Positions 11,785 through 22,630 are shown, numbered from the stretch's first letter. The stretch is DNA of 36,578 bases from Pelargonium nanum (GCA_036897485.1 JAYMTF010000435.1:1-36578); one strand, 5' to 3'. A program made the numbers and translations. Notes: generated by a model from the sequence alone, not told the origin.

Positions 11785-13116
11785 TTATTGTTCCCACCAT
11801 TGATGGACAAAAACGCCGCTGCTCCTGAGGTCCTTGAACAGATTCATGCAATCTCCGCCCATGATTCCATTGTTGTCCAAGGTGGAACAGTTAAGAAGCA
11901 GTTCGTCAACGAAGCAAATAGCTCCACTATCAAATAAGTCCGAGAGAAACTTGAGCTCCACATCTCCGGTATTCATCTTCAACACCACGAAATCTGCTAA
12001 TTCAACTGTTTCCTTAAACCAGCCGAGAAAATCAAACCCTTCGTCTCCCAATGCCAGATCATCTGCACTACTAACATTTGCTGTAACATTATATCCTGCT
12101 AGACCCGGGTGATAAACAAATGTTATACCCGGCTTTTTGACATGGAACAACAGAACCGAAGTGTTATGATCAACCAAATAAACATTAAAATCCTCGGGAT
12201 TCATGGGATAGTTTGGTAAAAACCAACTGTTAACACTAGAGTTCAAGTGCTCCCCAGCCCCAACATCAATATAAACAGGTCGTTTTTTGGAAGAAACATC
12301 CACAAACTTAGGCAAATAAGCAAGCTTTTTCTCGAACCCTACTGGCTTCTCACTCACGAGAGGTTCCAAGTGCGGTATAAAGGGTTTGTTGTTTACAAGA
12401 GCCGGACAATAACCCGTAAGGCGAAATTGTCCGAAGTAACCTACATTCTCAATCTTTTTCCTGAAAACAACAAGTGCAAAGCTATTGACATAAGCCACAT
12501 GCACAACACTCGAGTTCTTGAGTAACAAAGAAACAGGAGTGGCGGATCTAATCAAGCCATTCGGGTTTGAAACCCCATCACCTACGAGCATAGCCCCGAT
12601 CCCACCGGGTTTAAGTATGCGCTCAATTTGGAGCACAAGTAGAGCTGGGACCGAAACCTTGTCAAGATCCCGAGACAGCACGAAATCGAAAGAATTGTCT
12701 CCATAATCGAGCTCGTAAACAAACTTTCTATTCCTGAGTGAGAAAAATGGTGGCCTGAAAACCCCACAAGCATCAGAAAACCCCAATTCTCGCAATGCCA
12801 ACACGGCCGTGCCCGATCCTTCTCCAACACATAGAGCTTTAGCTCCATAGCTCAACAGTTTCTTGCTCACTAGCTCCTCAACCACTGCAACGGTCAAATT
12901 CACATTCTCAAACCGAAATGCCCCAAAAATGGGTTTCAGAAACCGATTTGAAACCGAGTTGGTGGCTAGAGATAAATCAAGTGCCGGATCGGCACTTCCG
13001 GTGAATCGCAGCCAGAGCAAGACGGCGGCGGCGACAGTGAGCACGAACGCGCGTAGCACCACGCGCCGCCCTACATACCCATGAAGGATATGAAATTTCA
13101 GGGTCTTCAAATCCAT
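11785..13116 (-). CDS. Membrane-anchored methyltransferase-like protein (At3g53400/At5g03190 type)
   Basis: Uninterrupted 443-codon frame. The start is the ATG at 13116 (MDLKTLKFH...). The frame stays open upstream to 13179, but no earlier in-frame ATG exists before a TGA. A basic stretch precedes one hydrophobic span (about residues 19-36), giving a type II membrane topology, probably endomembrane. An N-terminal SAM-methyltransferase-like segment shows ALCVGEGSGTAVLAL followed by SFDFVLSRD and RILKPGGIGAMLVGD. A second Rossmann-like half (VYIDVGAGEH... VYLVDHN) resembles the plant-specific C-terminal domain (DUF7870) of these proteins. The substrate is unknown. As I recall, the Arabidopsis relatives At3g53400 and At5g03190 are annotated as carrying conserved peptide uORFs (CPuORF46/47). 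Here too a uORF precedes the gene (13241-13342). The main ATG has T at -3, a weak context, which would make the leader matter. The 3' end converges with the RING ligase gene. Confidence 0.88.
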   Translation of the reverse strand: MDLKTLKFHILHGYVGRRVVLRAFVLTVAAAVLLWLRFTGSADPALDLSLATNSVSNRFLKPIFGAFRFENVNLTVAVVEELVSKKLLSYGAKALCVGEGSGTAVLALRELGFSDACGVFRPPFFSLRNRKFVYELDYGDNSFDFVLSRDLDKVSVPALLVLQIERILKPGGIGAMLVGDGVSNPNGLIRSATPVSLLLKNSSVVHVAYVNSFALVVFRKKIENVGYFGQFRLTGYCPALVNNKPFIPHLEPLVSEKPVGFEKKLAYLPKFVDVSSKKRPVYIDVGAGEHLNSSVNSWFLPNYPMNPEDFNVYLVDHNTSVLLFHVKKPGITFVYHPGLAGYNVTANVSSADDLALGDEGFDFLGWFKETVELADFVVLKMNTGDVELKFLSDLFDSGAICFVDELLLNCSTLDNNGIMGGDCMNLFKDLRSSGVFVHQWWEQ

Positions 13117-13240
13117 AGATTTCAAAATTTTCCCAGACCCAGAAATATTCAACCCACAAAATTGCAGATTCCAATTCACAATTACGTTAAAATTGAGAAA
13201 AAAAGAGAGATTGAATCAAAGCTGACGAGGAACAGAGAAA

Positions 13241-13342
13241 TTAGCGAGTGCAAAACCTGGAGGAGGTGTGGTTTCCACCCACGAGGAGACCCATTGATTT
13301 TTGAAACCCTAACCAGACCCTCCTCGGAACCATTCTCGCCAT
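13241..13342 (-). CDS. Upstream ORF (33 aa) in the leader of the methyltransferase-like gene, candidate CPuORF46/47
   Basis: ATG at 13342, stop TAA at 13243-13241. It ends 124 nt before the main ATG. The start context ACAATGG has A at -3 and G at +4, much stronger than that of the main ATG. The peptide is basic, with two further in-frame Met codons. Its central part reads WLGFQKSMGLLVGGNHTSS and it ends RFCTR. No other ATG lies between this uORF and the main start. The match to CPuORF46/47 is inferred from the identity of the downstream gene, because I do not recall those peptide sequences. Whether translation stalls here is not visible from the DNA. Confidence 0.6.
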   Translation of the reverse strand: MARMVPRRVWLGFQKSMGLLVGGNHTSSRFCTR

Positions 13343-13405
13343 TGTCGCGACCCAGATGCGACCAATCTCCAGCGAACCCAACCCGAAAAATCGGTTAAAA
13401 CGAAC

Positions 13406-13411
13406 CTACAT
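13406..13411 (-). promoter_or_regulatory. Start-stop element AUGUAG in the 5' leader
   Basis: On the minus strand the leader reads GCAATGTAGG, a start codon directly followed by a stop. It lies 64 nt upstream of the 33-codon uORF. It would be the first AUG in the mRNA if transcription starts near 13535, as the TATA-like motif suggests. Minimal AUG-stop elements are known to stall ribosomes in some plant leaders, such as AUGUAA in NIP5;1. Confidence 0.5.
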
Positions 13412-13563
13412 TGCGTCTCCGAGACCGATCAAGACCAATTTTTTCAGCAGAAACAGAGCTCCAAAAGAAAACCCAGAAACGCTAAAGCTCAGATCTGAAA
13501 AGGGTCGAGAAAAGCTCGAGTGAAGTGGAGCTCGCAGTGAAGAAGACGAAGCAGAAACAGAAG

Positions 13564-13717
13564 CTTATATCGAAATTTGACATTACAACTTACAGGACGT
13601 GTCTGATGAAGAAGATTGTAGTGTCCACGTGTACAAATCTGACGGTCGTGATCGAGTCATTTTACTAAAAGTGGACCCCACATTCTATTATTGGAATGTG
13701 GTTGACGTATCCACGTG
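13564..13717 (-). promoter_or_regulatory. TATA-like motif and cluster of ACGTG (G-box/ABRE) sites
   Basis: TATAAG lies at 13564-13569 on the minus strand. Upstream of it lie ACGTGTC (13597-13603) and two perfect CACGTG G-boxes (13626-13631 and 13712-13717). A palindromic TGACGTCA is farther out at 13921-13928. These are standard bZIP/bHLH binding cores. Their spacing suggests a light- or ABA-responsive promoter for the methyltransferase-like gene, but function is inferred only from motifs. Confidence 0.5.
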
Positions 13718-14048
13718 TTGATATTTGGACGGTTGAGATTGAATTATTTTCACTTAAGAGTGGGCCCACAGCCCATAATTGAGTTATTGAGTGCCGTTTT
13801 CTGATGTGAAGCAACTGAGAAAGTGTACTATGATTGGAAAAAGGTAGATGGTTGTTACGGTCAATTAATCTGATGATTTTGATGTAAGCTTTCCATTTTA
13901 AGTAACCTTTTACAGTTAGATGACGTCACTGTCGACGAATTTAGTACGGCCCAAGTTTACTTGAGGCCCAATATAGCTCTGGCCCAAACATACAATCGGT
14001 AGGGGCCTCTTATTTAGCTTGAGCCCAAATACAAATAAAAATATGAGT

Positions 14049-14354
14049 AATGTTAAATGTCCCAAATTTTGTACAATTGTTTTATACAAAATAATGTGTC
14101 AAATAAAGAGACATGACACATAAATTACTTTATTGATGAGTTGGTCAAATTACAACACGTCATGTGTACAGTAGGTCTTATAAATCGGGCGCTCCGCGCA
14201 ATAAATTCATGAGAGGGTGGCGGTATCATATATATCGGATTTTTATTCGTTTAAACTTAATCTTAAACCACAATATATGAAAAATATGTGTCATGTAAGC
14301 TTTCACATCACTCTGTACACCAAATTTTGTACAAAATTTAGAATATTTAGCATT
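14049..14354. mobile_element. Complete MITE with TGTACAAAATTT-type inverted ends
   Basis: The left end AATGTTAAATGTCCCAAATT (running on to TTGTACA) mirrors the right end TGTACAAAATTTAGAATATT (running on to TAGCATT) with few mismatches over about 28 bp. The 306-bp length and lack of coding capacity fit a non-autonomous TIR element. A target duplication is not clear. A related fragment lies at 11265. Confidence 0.7.
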
Positions 14355-16998
14355 TTCTTAACAATATACTACTATACTTAGTTCGTGGAACTTATCTATA
14401 TTTTGAAAAAAATTAAGAAGAAATTAGTTAGCGTGATATATTTACTTTTGTATCTTTATGATCTTGTCTTAAGAGATACTAACTTGTTATAAGAATTTTG
14501 TTGGGACACAATATTCAAGAGAAACGAGTGACTCATCTTGACACTGAATGAGTATACATATAGGAAAAAAAACTTCATCCCGACAGTTGAACTTATGAGA
14601 GTTTGGCGAGGCACTAATTTCAACGGATCCATTTAAATGTGTAGAGATTGACCACATTTTGTGCTACCATGTAAATAAAAATATGCACTCCTTTGTTCTA
14701 TAATCTCTATCCGATAACATTTGAATCTATGAACTTATATAACTATAGGGAGCCATGATTTTTTTAAATCAAGTTGAAAGATAATTTAATTTAGTTGACT
14801 TTATTTTTGTTCTTTTGACCAAAGACAAGATAGTCCTTTCACTTATTTACTAGTAATACCAAATGCATCCCAAAATAAGACAACAACATTAATTATAATA
14901 AAACATTTGTAAATACCTTTTGACACTGCAATATACAGTACTTCTTATGTAGATTACATAAATTAAATTAAATTAAATGTCAATATCAAAAGATGATGTC
15001 ACATATCATTAGCCGCCAAAGCCTTGGCATTTTCTCTTCTTTTTTGCTAAAATAATTTTTGGGATTTTGTATGATCACAATCTAATAATCAACTTGTGTG
15101 TGCTTGTGTGATGTTGTTGCAATTACACAAATTTTTAATAATAAGAAATTTTAATTGTCCTATGAATATCAACCACCAATCTTTATTTATTGTTTGTTGA
15201 CTTTGGTAAGTTTTGTTGGCACAATGCCACAAAACTAAAAATTATTTATTCCAAGTGCAATAAAATTATTTAATTATTTTCTAATATTTCTAGTAACAAC
15301 CTTTAAACCTGCATGGAGTATATCCTAATCCCACCAACAAAAAATTAATTAGTCAAACATATTTCATGATGTTAACTTTAATAAGTCATTAACTAAATAA
15401 AGACTCAACAATCATGTTTATGAATATACTTATGGGGCTATTTGGCCCCAGATTACACTAGCAATAGTAGTTGCCTTTTTGTTTGTGCACAATTCGATGA
15501 ACAATCATGTTCAGCGCGATTATCAGATAATAACGCACCTCTGATATACCAATTATTTAACCCATCTCAATACACTATTTAAATTTTGTCGTTAAATATT
15601 TATCATGACGTGATATGAGAAAGGAAACTAAAACAAGTTAAGCAATACATGAAGTGAAGATATGATAAAAGATCCAAATTTAATTAATTTTTTACAATCA
15701 TGTTTGTTTGTTTCTTATTATAATTTTGACCACATTTTCATTTTATCCCAACATAATTATTCGTCTTCTACACGTTTAGTTGAAAGAGATAACAATCCTA
15801 CTTAATTACTCAATTTTAATCGTTTAATCAAACCCTTGTGAATATTAATTAATTTAAAAATATTCAAATATGGCAACAACAACAACAATTGTGAACCAAT
15901 ATTTCATATTTTTGCCTTATTTGTTCCAACAATTTATGATTGCGTGCCGTTGCAAACAAAAGATAAAAACTTGAATGGTTGAATTTAGCAAGTAAAATAA
16001 AAGGACATACAATAAGGTGATAAGTATTGCATTTTTCTAGGAATTTATTGACAGATTTGAATCAATGTGCAACCTAATGGAATGTCGTGTCCGAACACGC
16101 TACGAAATTAGCGTTTTTAGACTAACCTATTTTGTAATCATATTATGTTTGTGTTAAAAAAATCACACATGTTTAATAATAGTGTCTTGTTCATGTTAAA
16201 TTAGTCGTGTTGTGACACATGTAGTTACTGTGTTGAAAATATAATGTTCGTGTTAAAAAATGTTTCGTGTTCAACCATTCAACACGTTGAATAAACGTGT
16301 CATGTTCATGCTGGTTCGTGTAACACAAAATCAACCTTCACACTGGCATGAACACATAAATTTCAATATTTGGCCCAAAGCATATGTGCGGTGGAGAGAG
16401 AGAGAGAGGAATATGAGTCATGTTTTTTTTTAAAAGAAAAGTTTAAAACTAAGCCAAACCAATGAAATAATGACATCACATTAAAATATGGCTCATACAC
16501 AATCTAATGAATTAGTGTGAGTAAAACAACCCGTTGAATTCATAATTTTAATAATGTGTCACAAATTTATAGATGACTTAGTTTAAGTTAAAATTCATGC
16601 TAAGACTTATCTTTGTATATCTAATTTAAATATTTTTCAAACTAAGAAAATAGAAATGTTTGACAAATTAAATATTATTTTGATTTTAAGATGTGGATTT
16701 ACAAATTCCATTTTATAACCTATAAAATAAGAATATTAAGATTTATGATATATGATCTCTCTTATCTAAACTTTCAACTACCTATGAAAGAAGATTGATT
16801 CTTATCTTCTTGATTATAAAGCAAGTTTGTGATCTCAAAATATATATAACAAAAATTCAATAATTGATTACAAATTTGTGATCTCAAATAAAAGTAATTA
16901 ATTCATCATTGACTTGTGGAATGTACTTTCTACTTATTCTTTTATACATAGTTACATACAATAATCAAGAATTGAATTCTATTAATTTCTCATATGTA

Positions 16999-17610
16999 CA
17001 CTAATCTAGTTTTTGCTTGAGCCACTTTTCTTGATTTTTTTCTCTTTTGCTCTAATTTACCAAAATGCCCAAAACTCATGAGGTTTTAGTATTATTTATT
17101 TATATAACTATAACTTTTACTACTTGCTTATTGATACAATGACTTGTCGATAAATTGATTTTGCATTTTGTTATACATAAAAAAAAGATAGATTATCTAA
17201 CTAAACTACTCAAAACTAGACGGGGTTGAACAACCCCACACATGAATTCCAACACCAAATCCACCATCTCCCGCGGAACTTGCCTATGAAGGACCAATCT
17301 CGCATCCAAATTTCGACTGAAGTTCACCATCTTGTTTGAAACACAATCTTGAGATGATTTCACAAATATTAGTCACAAAAATAGATTGCTAATTTCATGT
17401 TATCTACAATATATTAATCAATCTCATGACACTTATATCCGACCGCGATAGCTAAAGCCTACCAATTGACAAATGGTGATTACCATACCAATCACACTAA
17501 CCTACTTTTTTTTTTATAAACACTAACCTACTTTTTGCTTGAGCCACTTTTCTTGATTTTTCTCCTTTGCTCTAAATTACCAAAATGCCCAAAACCCATG
17601 AGGTTTTAGT
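16999..17610. repeat. Direct repeat of about 90 bp flanking a 430-bp block upstream of the RINGv gene
   Basis: Copies at 16999-17090 and 17521-17610 share CACTAA..CTA.TTTTTGCTTGAGCC and CCAAAATGCCCAAAAC, then CATGAGGTTTTAGT. The second copy ends just before the TATA box at 17628, so the duplication lies in the proximal promoter. The block between the copies includes a short GC-richer open stretch (about 17226-17390) unlike its surroundings. Confidence 0.8.
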
Positions 17611-17627
17611 TTTTGTTTTGTTTACAT

Positions 17628-17634
17628 TATAAAA
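17628..17634 (+). promoter_or_regulatory. Candidate TATA box of the RINGv gene
   Basis: TATAAAA lies about 375 nt before the ATG at 18004. It is followed by a pyrimidine-rich leader typical of plant 5' UTRs. A tiny uORF (ATG at 17671, four codons) would lie in this leader. The assignment rests on motif and position only. Confidence 0.5.
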
Positions 17635-18003
17635 AAACAAAGAGGTAAGCAAGAAGAATCAAACAAATATATGGGTAGAGAGTAGAGACCCACCACACCA
17701 CACCACACCTCAACACACCCACACCAACCTACCTTTTCTCTTTCTCCAAAACTTCAATTCCAAAGAGACAAAAACCAAATTTGGATTCACTTGCTCCTCT
17801 CTTGCCTCTATTGTATTGAGCCTTCACACACTCACTTCTCAATATATATTTTCCTCTTCCCCTCTCAGATTTTCTCGCGGTTTGTTCCAGAAACAGCCGT
17901 GCTTCTCGTTCACCTTTGATCTTAGCTTTGCTAAATTTCACTGCTTTTTGCCAAAATTGTGGCTTTTTCGATTCTGGGTCGTCTCGATATTCGTTTTTGA
18001 GAG

Positions 18004-21000
18004 ATGGGTACTGAACAAGAAGCTAAACAGATTGATGCAGATGGCTCCACCAACACTGCTGATCCTTCAGTTCAAAGAGTAATTTTTTTTTTTGCACTTC
18101 TATTTTCAGAAACTTAAAGTTTTGTTTGTGAATCTGTGAACAAGCTCTGTGTATTGTAGTAGATTTGTTTCTATTTATGTTTTCTACAGCTTGTTTGATC
18201 ATTTGAAAATCAGATTCATAAGTTTTGAAGCTTTGGGTGTTTTGGTGAATTGAAAAGAAGTTTTTTTATTTTTATTTTTTGAATCAGTGAATTGGGGTTT
18301 TGGAATCTGCCTACCTTTAGCATGTGTGTCTATTTATCATGTTTTTTTTTTCCCTCAAGTTGGAAATGTATGATTTGACCCAACTCACTCTGTACACTAC
18401 TTGATGATATTTAAAAATGCAAGCTTTTATTACTGCCAACAAATAGCACATTTGCCAAATTTGGTTAAGGGGATTCTGGAAATCCATCAAGCTCTTCAAT
18501 ATCAGAACTGATTGGTACTTGAACTAAATCATGTCTTAGAATTTGAAGTTATTGGTTCAATTTAAGAAAGCTTTTGTTTCGGCTGTTTGAGGTTAGCTGC
18601 CCAAATCCTGTTATGCTTTGTTTCTAGTCTGGGGACATCTTGTTAGATATATTATGTACAAATGATATATGTTCAGTATGTGTTTGTCCAGGATCTATAG
18701 AATGCAAGGCACATTATGTTAATTGACTGCTTTTTGCTCAACTTTAAATTCCGAATGTATAAAACTTGTGATAATGTCAAAACGGTTACATCACTTTGAT
18801 TACAAAGGCTGTGATCCATGCTAATTAGTTCTTAGTTTTTTTTTTTTAATAAATTTTTTCTGCTTTTACAGGTTGAGGATTCAACTGAAATAATTGAGGA
18901 AACCCCATCTGATCAACACCGAAGGCGGCAAGACCTTGTCTTGGAGATACCGGCTAGAGCTCTCGAGGACTCTGTGGAGGATCTTGGGACTACAAACATG
19001 CCTCCTTTGTCAAGTCCTACTCCAAAACGAGTAAATTTTTCCCCTTTGCCCAGCCCTAGTTTTACTTGGGCAAAGGGCTCTCCAGATACCTCATCTAGAG
19101 GTAAATCAACCGTGAAAAGCCTCCTTCCGAAGCTAAGTTTCAAATACCGGAATAATACTGCAGATATTGAGAAAGCCGCCATCTTAGCATTGGGAGGCAC
19201 AGTAGAAGAGAGACGGGAGAAGTCTTTGATTCCAAGTTCATGGTCTCTTACCAAGCTTTTCACACCCAAAATGAAGAAACCCTCGTCGTTACCTGTTACT
19301 CCAATCATTCACTCAAATCCAGAGTCCATGCATGGGAGGAACACCAACGACTCTGTAAGTTCTTTTGTGAGTATTAAACCCTTGTTAGCTTTAACCTGTC
19401 TCCAGATACCGTTGAACACTTAACGTCGTTGTCGCAAAGAACTCTGAAATGCTTTGGAACTTCTGATTTATGTACGAGTTTATCATAGGCTGTGCATAGC
19501 TTATGTCATTGCATAGATATTCAGATTTCATAATGCTACAAAATTTTAAACCATTTTCTCTACGTCAATTCTATAAGTTGTTCCTTAGTGTTAGTGGCTT
19601 GGTATTAGGTTTAATATTTCTAATTTTGAGTAGTGTCCTCTATCCCGGTGAGAAGAAAAATGTTTTTTTTTGGTGTTGGTGGCTTGGTATTGTATTTGTC
19701 TAACTAAAACAGGTGTTGGTGTTTCATTTCTGCTTATATCACTTAATTTTAATAAGCGGGAGCTTTTTTTTGAAACCTAATAAGCGGGAACTTTAATTTT
19801 TGTTTCTCACAGTACGCACCTTATACGTATCCACTTGATTCTTACAAAATTCCCCACTTTACAGAAAGGAGGGTCCCAACTGCCTATTCCTCGTTCGCAT
19901 TCAGTTCCCGAACTTTTGAAAGATGTAAGCATAGGGCATCTGAATTTTGGCGGCGTATTTCGGGTCATTCCCGCTACACCACGAAGGGCTGAAGGAGCTG
20001 TTACAGCAACGACAGATACATCTCCGGTTATTGATACAGGTGAATATATTTTCTTAAATCATTTTTTGTTGTTCAACTCCCCACTACAAAACCTAAATAA
20101 ATGAATAAATAAACCAACATCATCAAAACCTTTGTAGACTTGGTAAAGTGGGCTTATAGACGTGTTTTTCAGTTAAGAAATAGCAGCATGTAGTGACTGA
20201 AATATGGTTTGCAAAAATCTCAATAACACATCAACTTGATAGCTCTGTAGTGTTTGCCAATTCATATTCAAATTATGTACAACTTGTGCAAGTCTCTGCC
20301 TTTGTTCCAACATCGGAACCAGTTTAATACTATCACCGACTCAGCGTGAGAACCAGTTTGGACAGTTGCTGTATACTTGATTTTCAATCACTTCCTCGAT
20401 TTTTTGCCTTTCAGCTACAACTTATATTCGTGTTCTGTTACTTTGTGATAACCAACCCATGCCTTGTCTTAGCATTGTGGTTCAGATGAAAATCATGATG
20501 GTGGTAAAGATATTCCCGAAGAAGAAGCTGTTTGCAGAATTTGCTTGGTTGAACTAGGTGAAGGCACCGATACCCTCAAGATGGAATGTAGCTGCAAAGG
20601 TGAACTTGCACTGGCTCACCAAGAATGCGCAGTAAAGTGGTTTAGCATTAAAGGTAACAAGACATGCGATGTGTGCAAGCAGGAAGTGCAAAACCTACCT
20701 GTCACGTTGCTGCGCATTCAAAATGTTCAGGGCTCAGGAGGAAATAGAGTTCAGCAACTTGAGATTACTCATTACAGGCAAGTACATTTGCTTTACCGTT
20801 AAAATGCAATCTTTTTCTGGACTACTTTATCTTAACGTATTATTAATTTGAACTCAAGTGTGTTATTAAAGGCAAGTAATCGAGAACGTCATACTTTTTA
20901 AGGTGGACACATTTTTTTTTTAGGCCGACACATTAGAAGTACAATTATAGTTTAGTGATTATTTCAGTGAGATCATTACAAGGGAAACTGGGTTATGCAC

Positions 21001-22630
21001 GCATAGCTGTTAAACAGTATGCAATATGTGTAGAGTTGGCGATTTGGACCCAAACCTGCGGGCACCCGAAATATGACCCGTATCTTTTGAGGGTTGGGTT
21101 TGCATATAATAAACCCTATTAATTTTTGGATTGGGTTTACCATGGAAAATTGCGGAGTGGGTAGCGAAACCCACACATTTTCTCTGTAGAACCCAGTCCC
21201 AACTTGAAACCCACTACCTGCACAAACTCGCACCTCTTGCAGGTCGGGCAGCCACACATTTTCTATGTAAAACCCGCCCACAGCCAGAAATCTGCAACTT
21301 GCACTCATTTGCACCTTTTGCAGGTCGGGTTTACCATGAAAAAAATACGGAGGCTGGGCAGGGGCAACCTACACATTTTCTATGTAAAACTCAACCCAAC
21401 CCGAAATTTACTCTGCACGAACTTGCACCTCTTGCAGGTTGAGTCTGGGTTAGGTGTTCTCAACCCAAACCAGAAAACCCCCGACCCAAATTATGGCTAC
21501 AATCCAATCACACGGAAACAGTGGTGCTATGTTCATATTTCACTCATTGTCATCTTCCAAGATGGTTTTTAACTGAAAGTTGAAGTAAAATTTCGCAGGG
21601 TATGGCAGGATGTTCCCGTTCTTGTCATTGTCAGCATGCTTGCTTACTTCTGTTATCTTGAACAGCTTCTGGTAAGTTTTAACGACTTTTGAAGTAACAT
21701 TTAGAAGGGCTATACCGGAGTTTCTTATAATTTTGTTGGCAGATTGGGAAAATGGGTTCCGGTGCCATAGCGATATCTCTCCCTTTTTCCTGCATATTAG
21801 GTCTTCTGGCTTCCATGACATCCACAACAATGGGTAAGAGTTTGAATTTGCATTCTATATTTAGAAAATGCTTTGTGCGCACGTTTTCAATCATCTTAGT
21901 CTCTAATCTGGAATATACGTTCAGTGAGGAGAAAATACGTGTGGGTTTATGCAACTATTCAGTTCGGGCTCGTGGTTCTCTGTGCACATCTTTTCTATAC
22001 TCTGGTACATTCTCTACTCACGAATCGTCTTATTCCCGGGATGTGTTGTATTTACAGTTAGAATGCCTATATTACTCTATAAATCCAAACAAAATGTCAA
22101 TGTGGTCAGACACGAGCAGAGCTGGCAATGCGGGTTTGAGTGCGGGTTTGCATGACCCAAACCACATTTTCCATCGTAAACCCAACCGACCCAAAAATTA
22201 ACAGGGTCTGTTTATGAGACCCGAACCAGCAAAAATGCGGATTGGATAGAAGATCCCCTAAGGTTGGGTCCAAATTGCCAGCTCTAGACACAAATGATAG
22301 CTTTCTGGTGTTACGTTGCTGGTTCATGTCTAATATACATTTCATTTGATGCTTGCACTTGCATTGGATCAACAGCTTCACTTGCAGGCCGTTGTATCTG
22401 TTCTCCTCTCCACCTTTGCCGGATTTGGAGTTACAATGTGTGGCAACTCATTTCTTGGCGAGGTCTCAAGATGGAGAAGGCGGCAGACTAGTTCAAATCC
22501 ACAGTCTGGCTCTGAGGACACAACAGAGCCTAATCAACCGCCTGTTCAAATCCCGACAAGTCCTCAACACCGAGGATCTGATACGAGAGATTCAGAAGCT
22601 ATTCGAGGTGGCGAGCCATTGTATGTCTGA
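18004..22630 (+). CDS. RING-variant (RINGv, MARCH-type) multi-pass membrane E3 ligase, 8 exons
   Basis: Exons 18004-18078, 18872-19354, 19865-20039, 20486-20777, 21599-21671, 21743-21833, 21925-22004 and 22376-22630 join to 508 codons (507 aa). The N-terminal half is Ser/Pro-rich and probably cytosolic. A C4HC3 RINGv domain has ligands C261, C264, C279, C281, H289, C292, C305 and C308. Four hydrophobic segments follow (about 347-366, 370-393, 400-423 and 424-450), then a polar tail. This is the architecture of membrane-bound MARCH-type ubiquitin ligases, and Arabidopsis At3g09760 and At5g03180 are the expected relatives. Intron 4 has a GC donor (AG|GCAAGT at 20778). The conserved junction HYR|VWQD requires it. 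Exon 8 could instead start at 22388 (four residues shorter), since both acceptors keep the frame. Introns 4 and 7 each contain a hAT-like repeat. The specific substrate is unknown. Confidence 0.9.
21031..21499. mobile_element. hAT-like element with tandemly repeated interior, in RINGv intron 4
   Basis: The left end is TAGAGTTGGCGATTTGG. The right end is degenerate (near CCAAATTATGGCTAC). Inside are three related units of about 112, 82 and 112 bp (from about 21136), each carrying CACATTTTCTNTGTANAAC and ending in GCACCTNTTGCAGGT. GGGTTT/AACCC words abound. No coding capacity is seen. Confidence 0.55.
22117..22286. mobile_element. hAT-like MITE in RINGv intron 7
   Basis: The terminal inverted repeats are CAGAGCTGGCAA (22117) and TTGCCAGCTCTA (ending 22286). 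Flanking 8-mers gacacgag (22109-22116) and gacacaaa (22287-22294) match at six of eight positions, consistent with an aged 8-bp target duplication as made by hAT elements. The 170-bp interior holds one unit of the GGGTTTG/CACATTTTCC motif that is repeated in the larger elements of this window. Confidence 0.75.

Larger units (their letters stand above)
13730..17620. other. Intergenic region between divergent genes
   Basis: About 3.9 kb between the methyltransferase-like gene (-) and the RINGv gene (+). It contains a TIR element (14049-14354), a (GA)n tract near 16392-16407, a degenerate repeat rich in CGTGT/ACACG words (about 16080-16370), and a duplicated block near the RINGv promoter. The rest is AT-rich, and no gene is seen. 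Confidence 0.6.

Noticed and set aside
13117..13179. Upstream extension of the methyltransferase-like frame to 13179
   Set aside because: The frame is open but starts at GTG, not ATG, and a TGA lies further upstream with no in-frame ATG; the ATG at 13116 is the only AUG start.
16080..16370. CGTGT/ACACG-rich stretch as a complete hAT element
   Set aside because: Its words resemble the element at 23031-23420, but I could not find paired termini or an 8-bp duplication, so only a degenerate repeat is supported.
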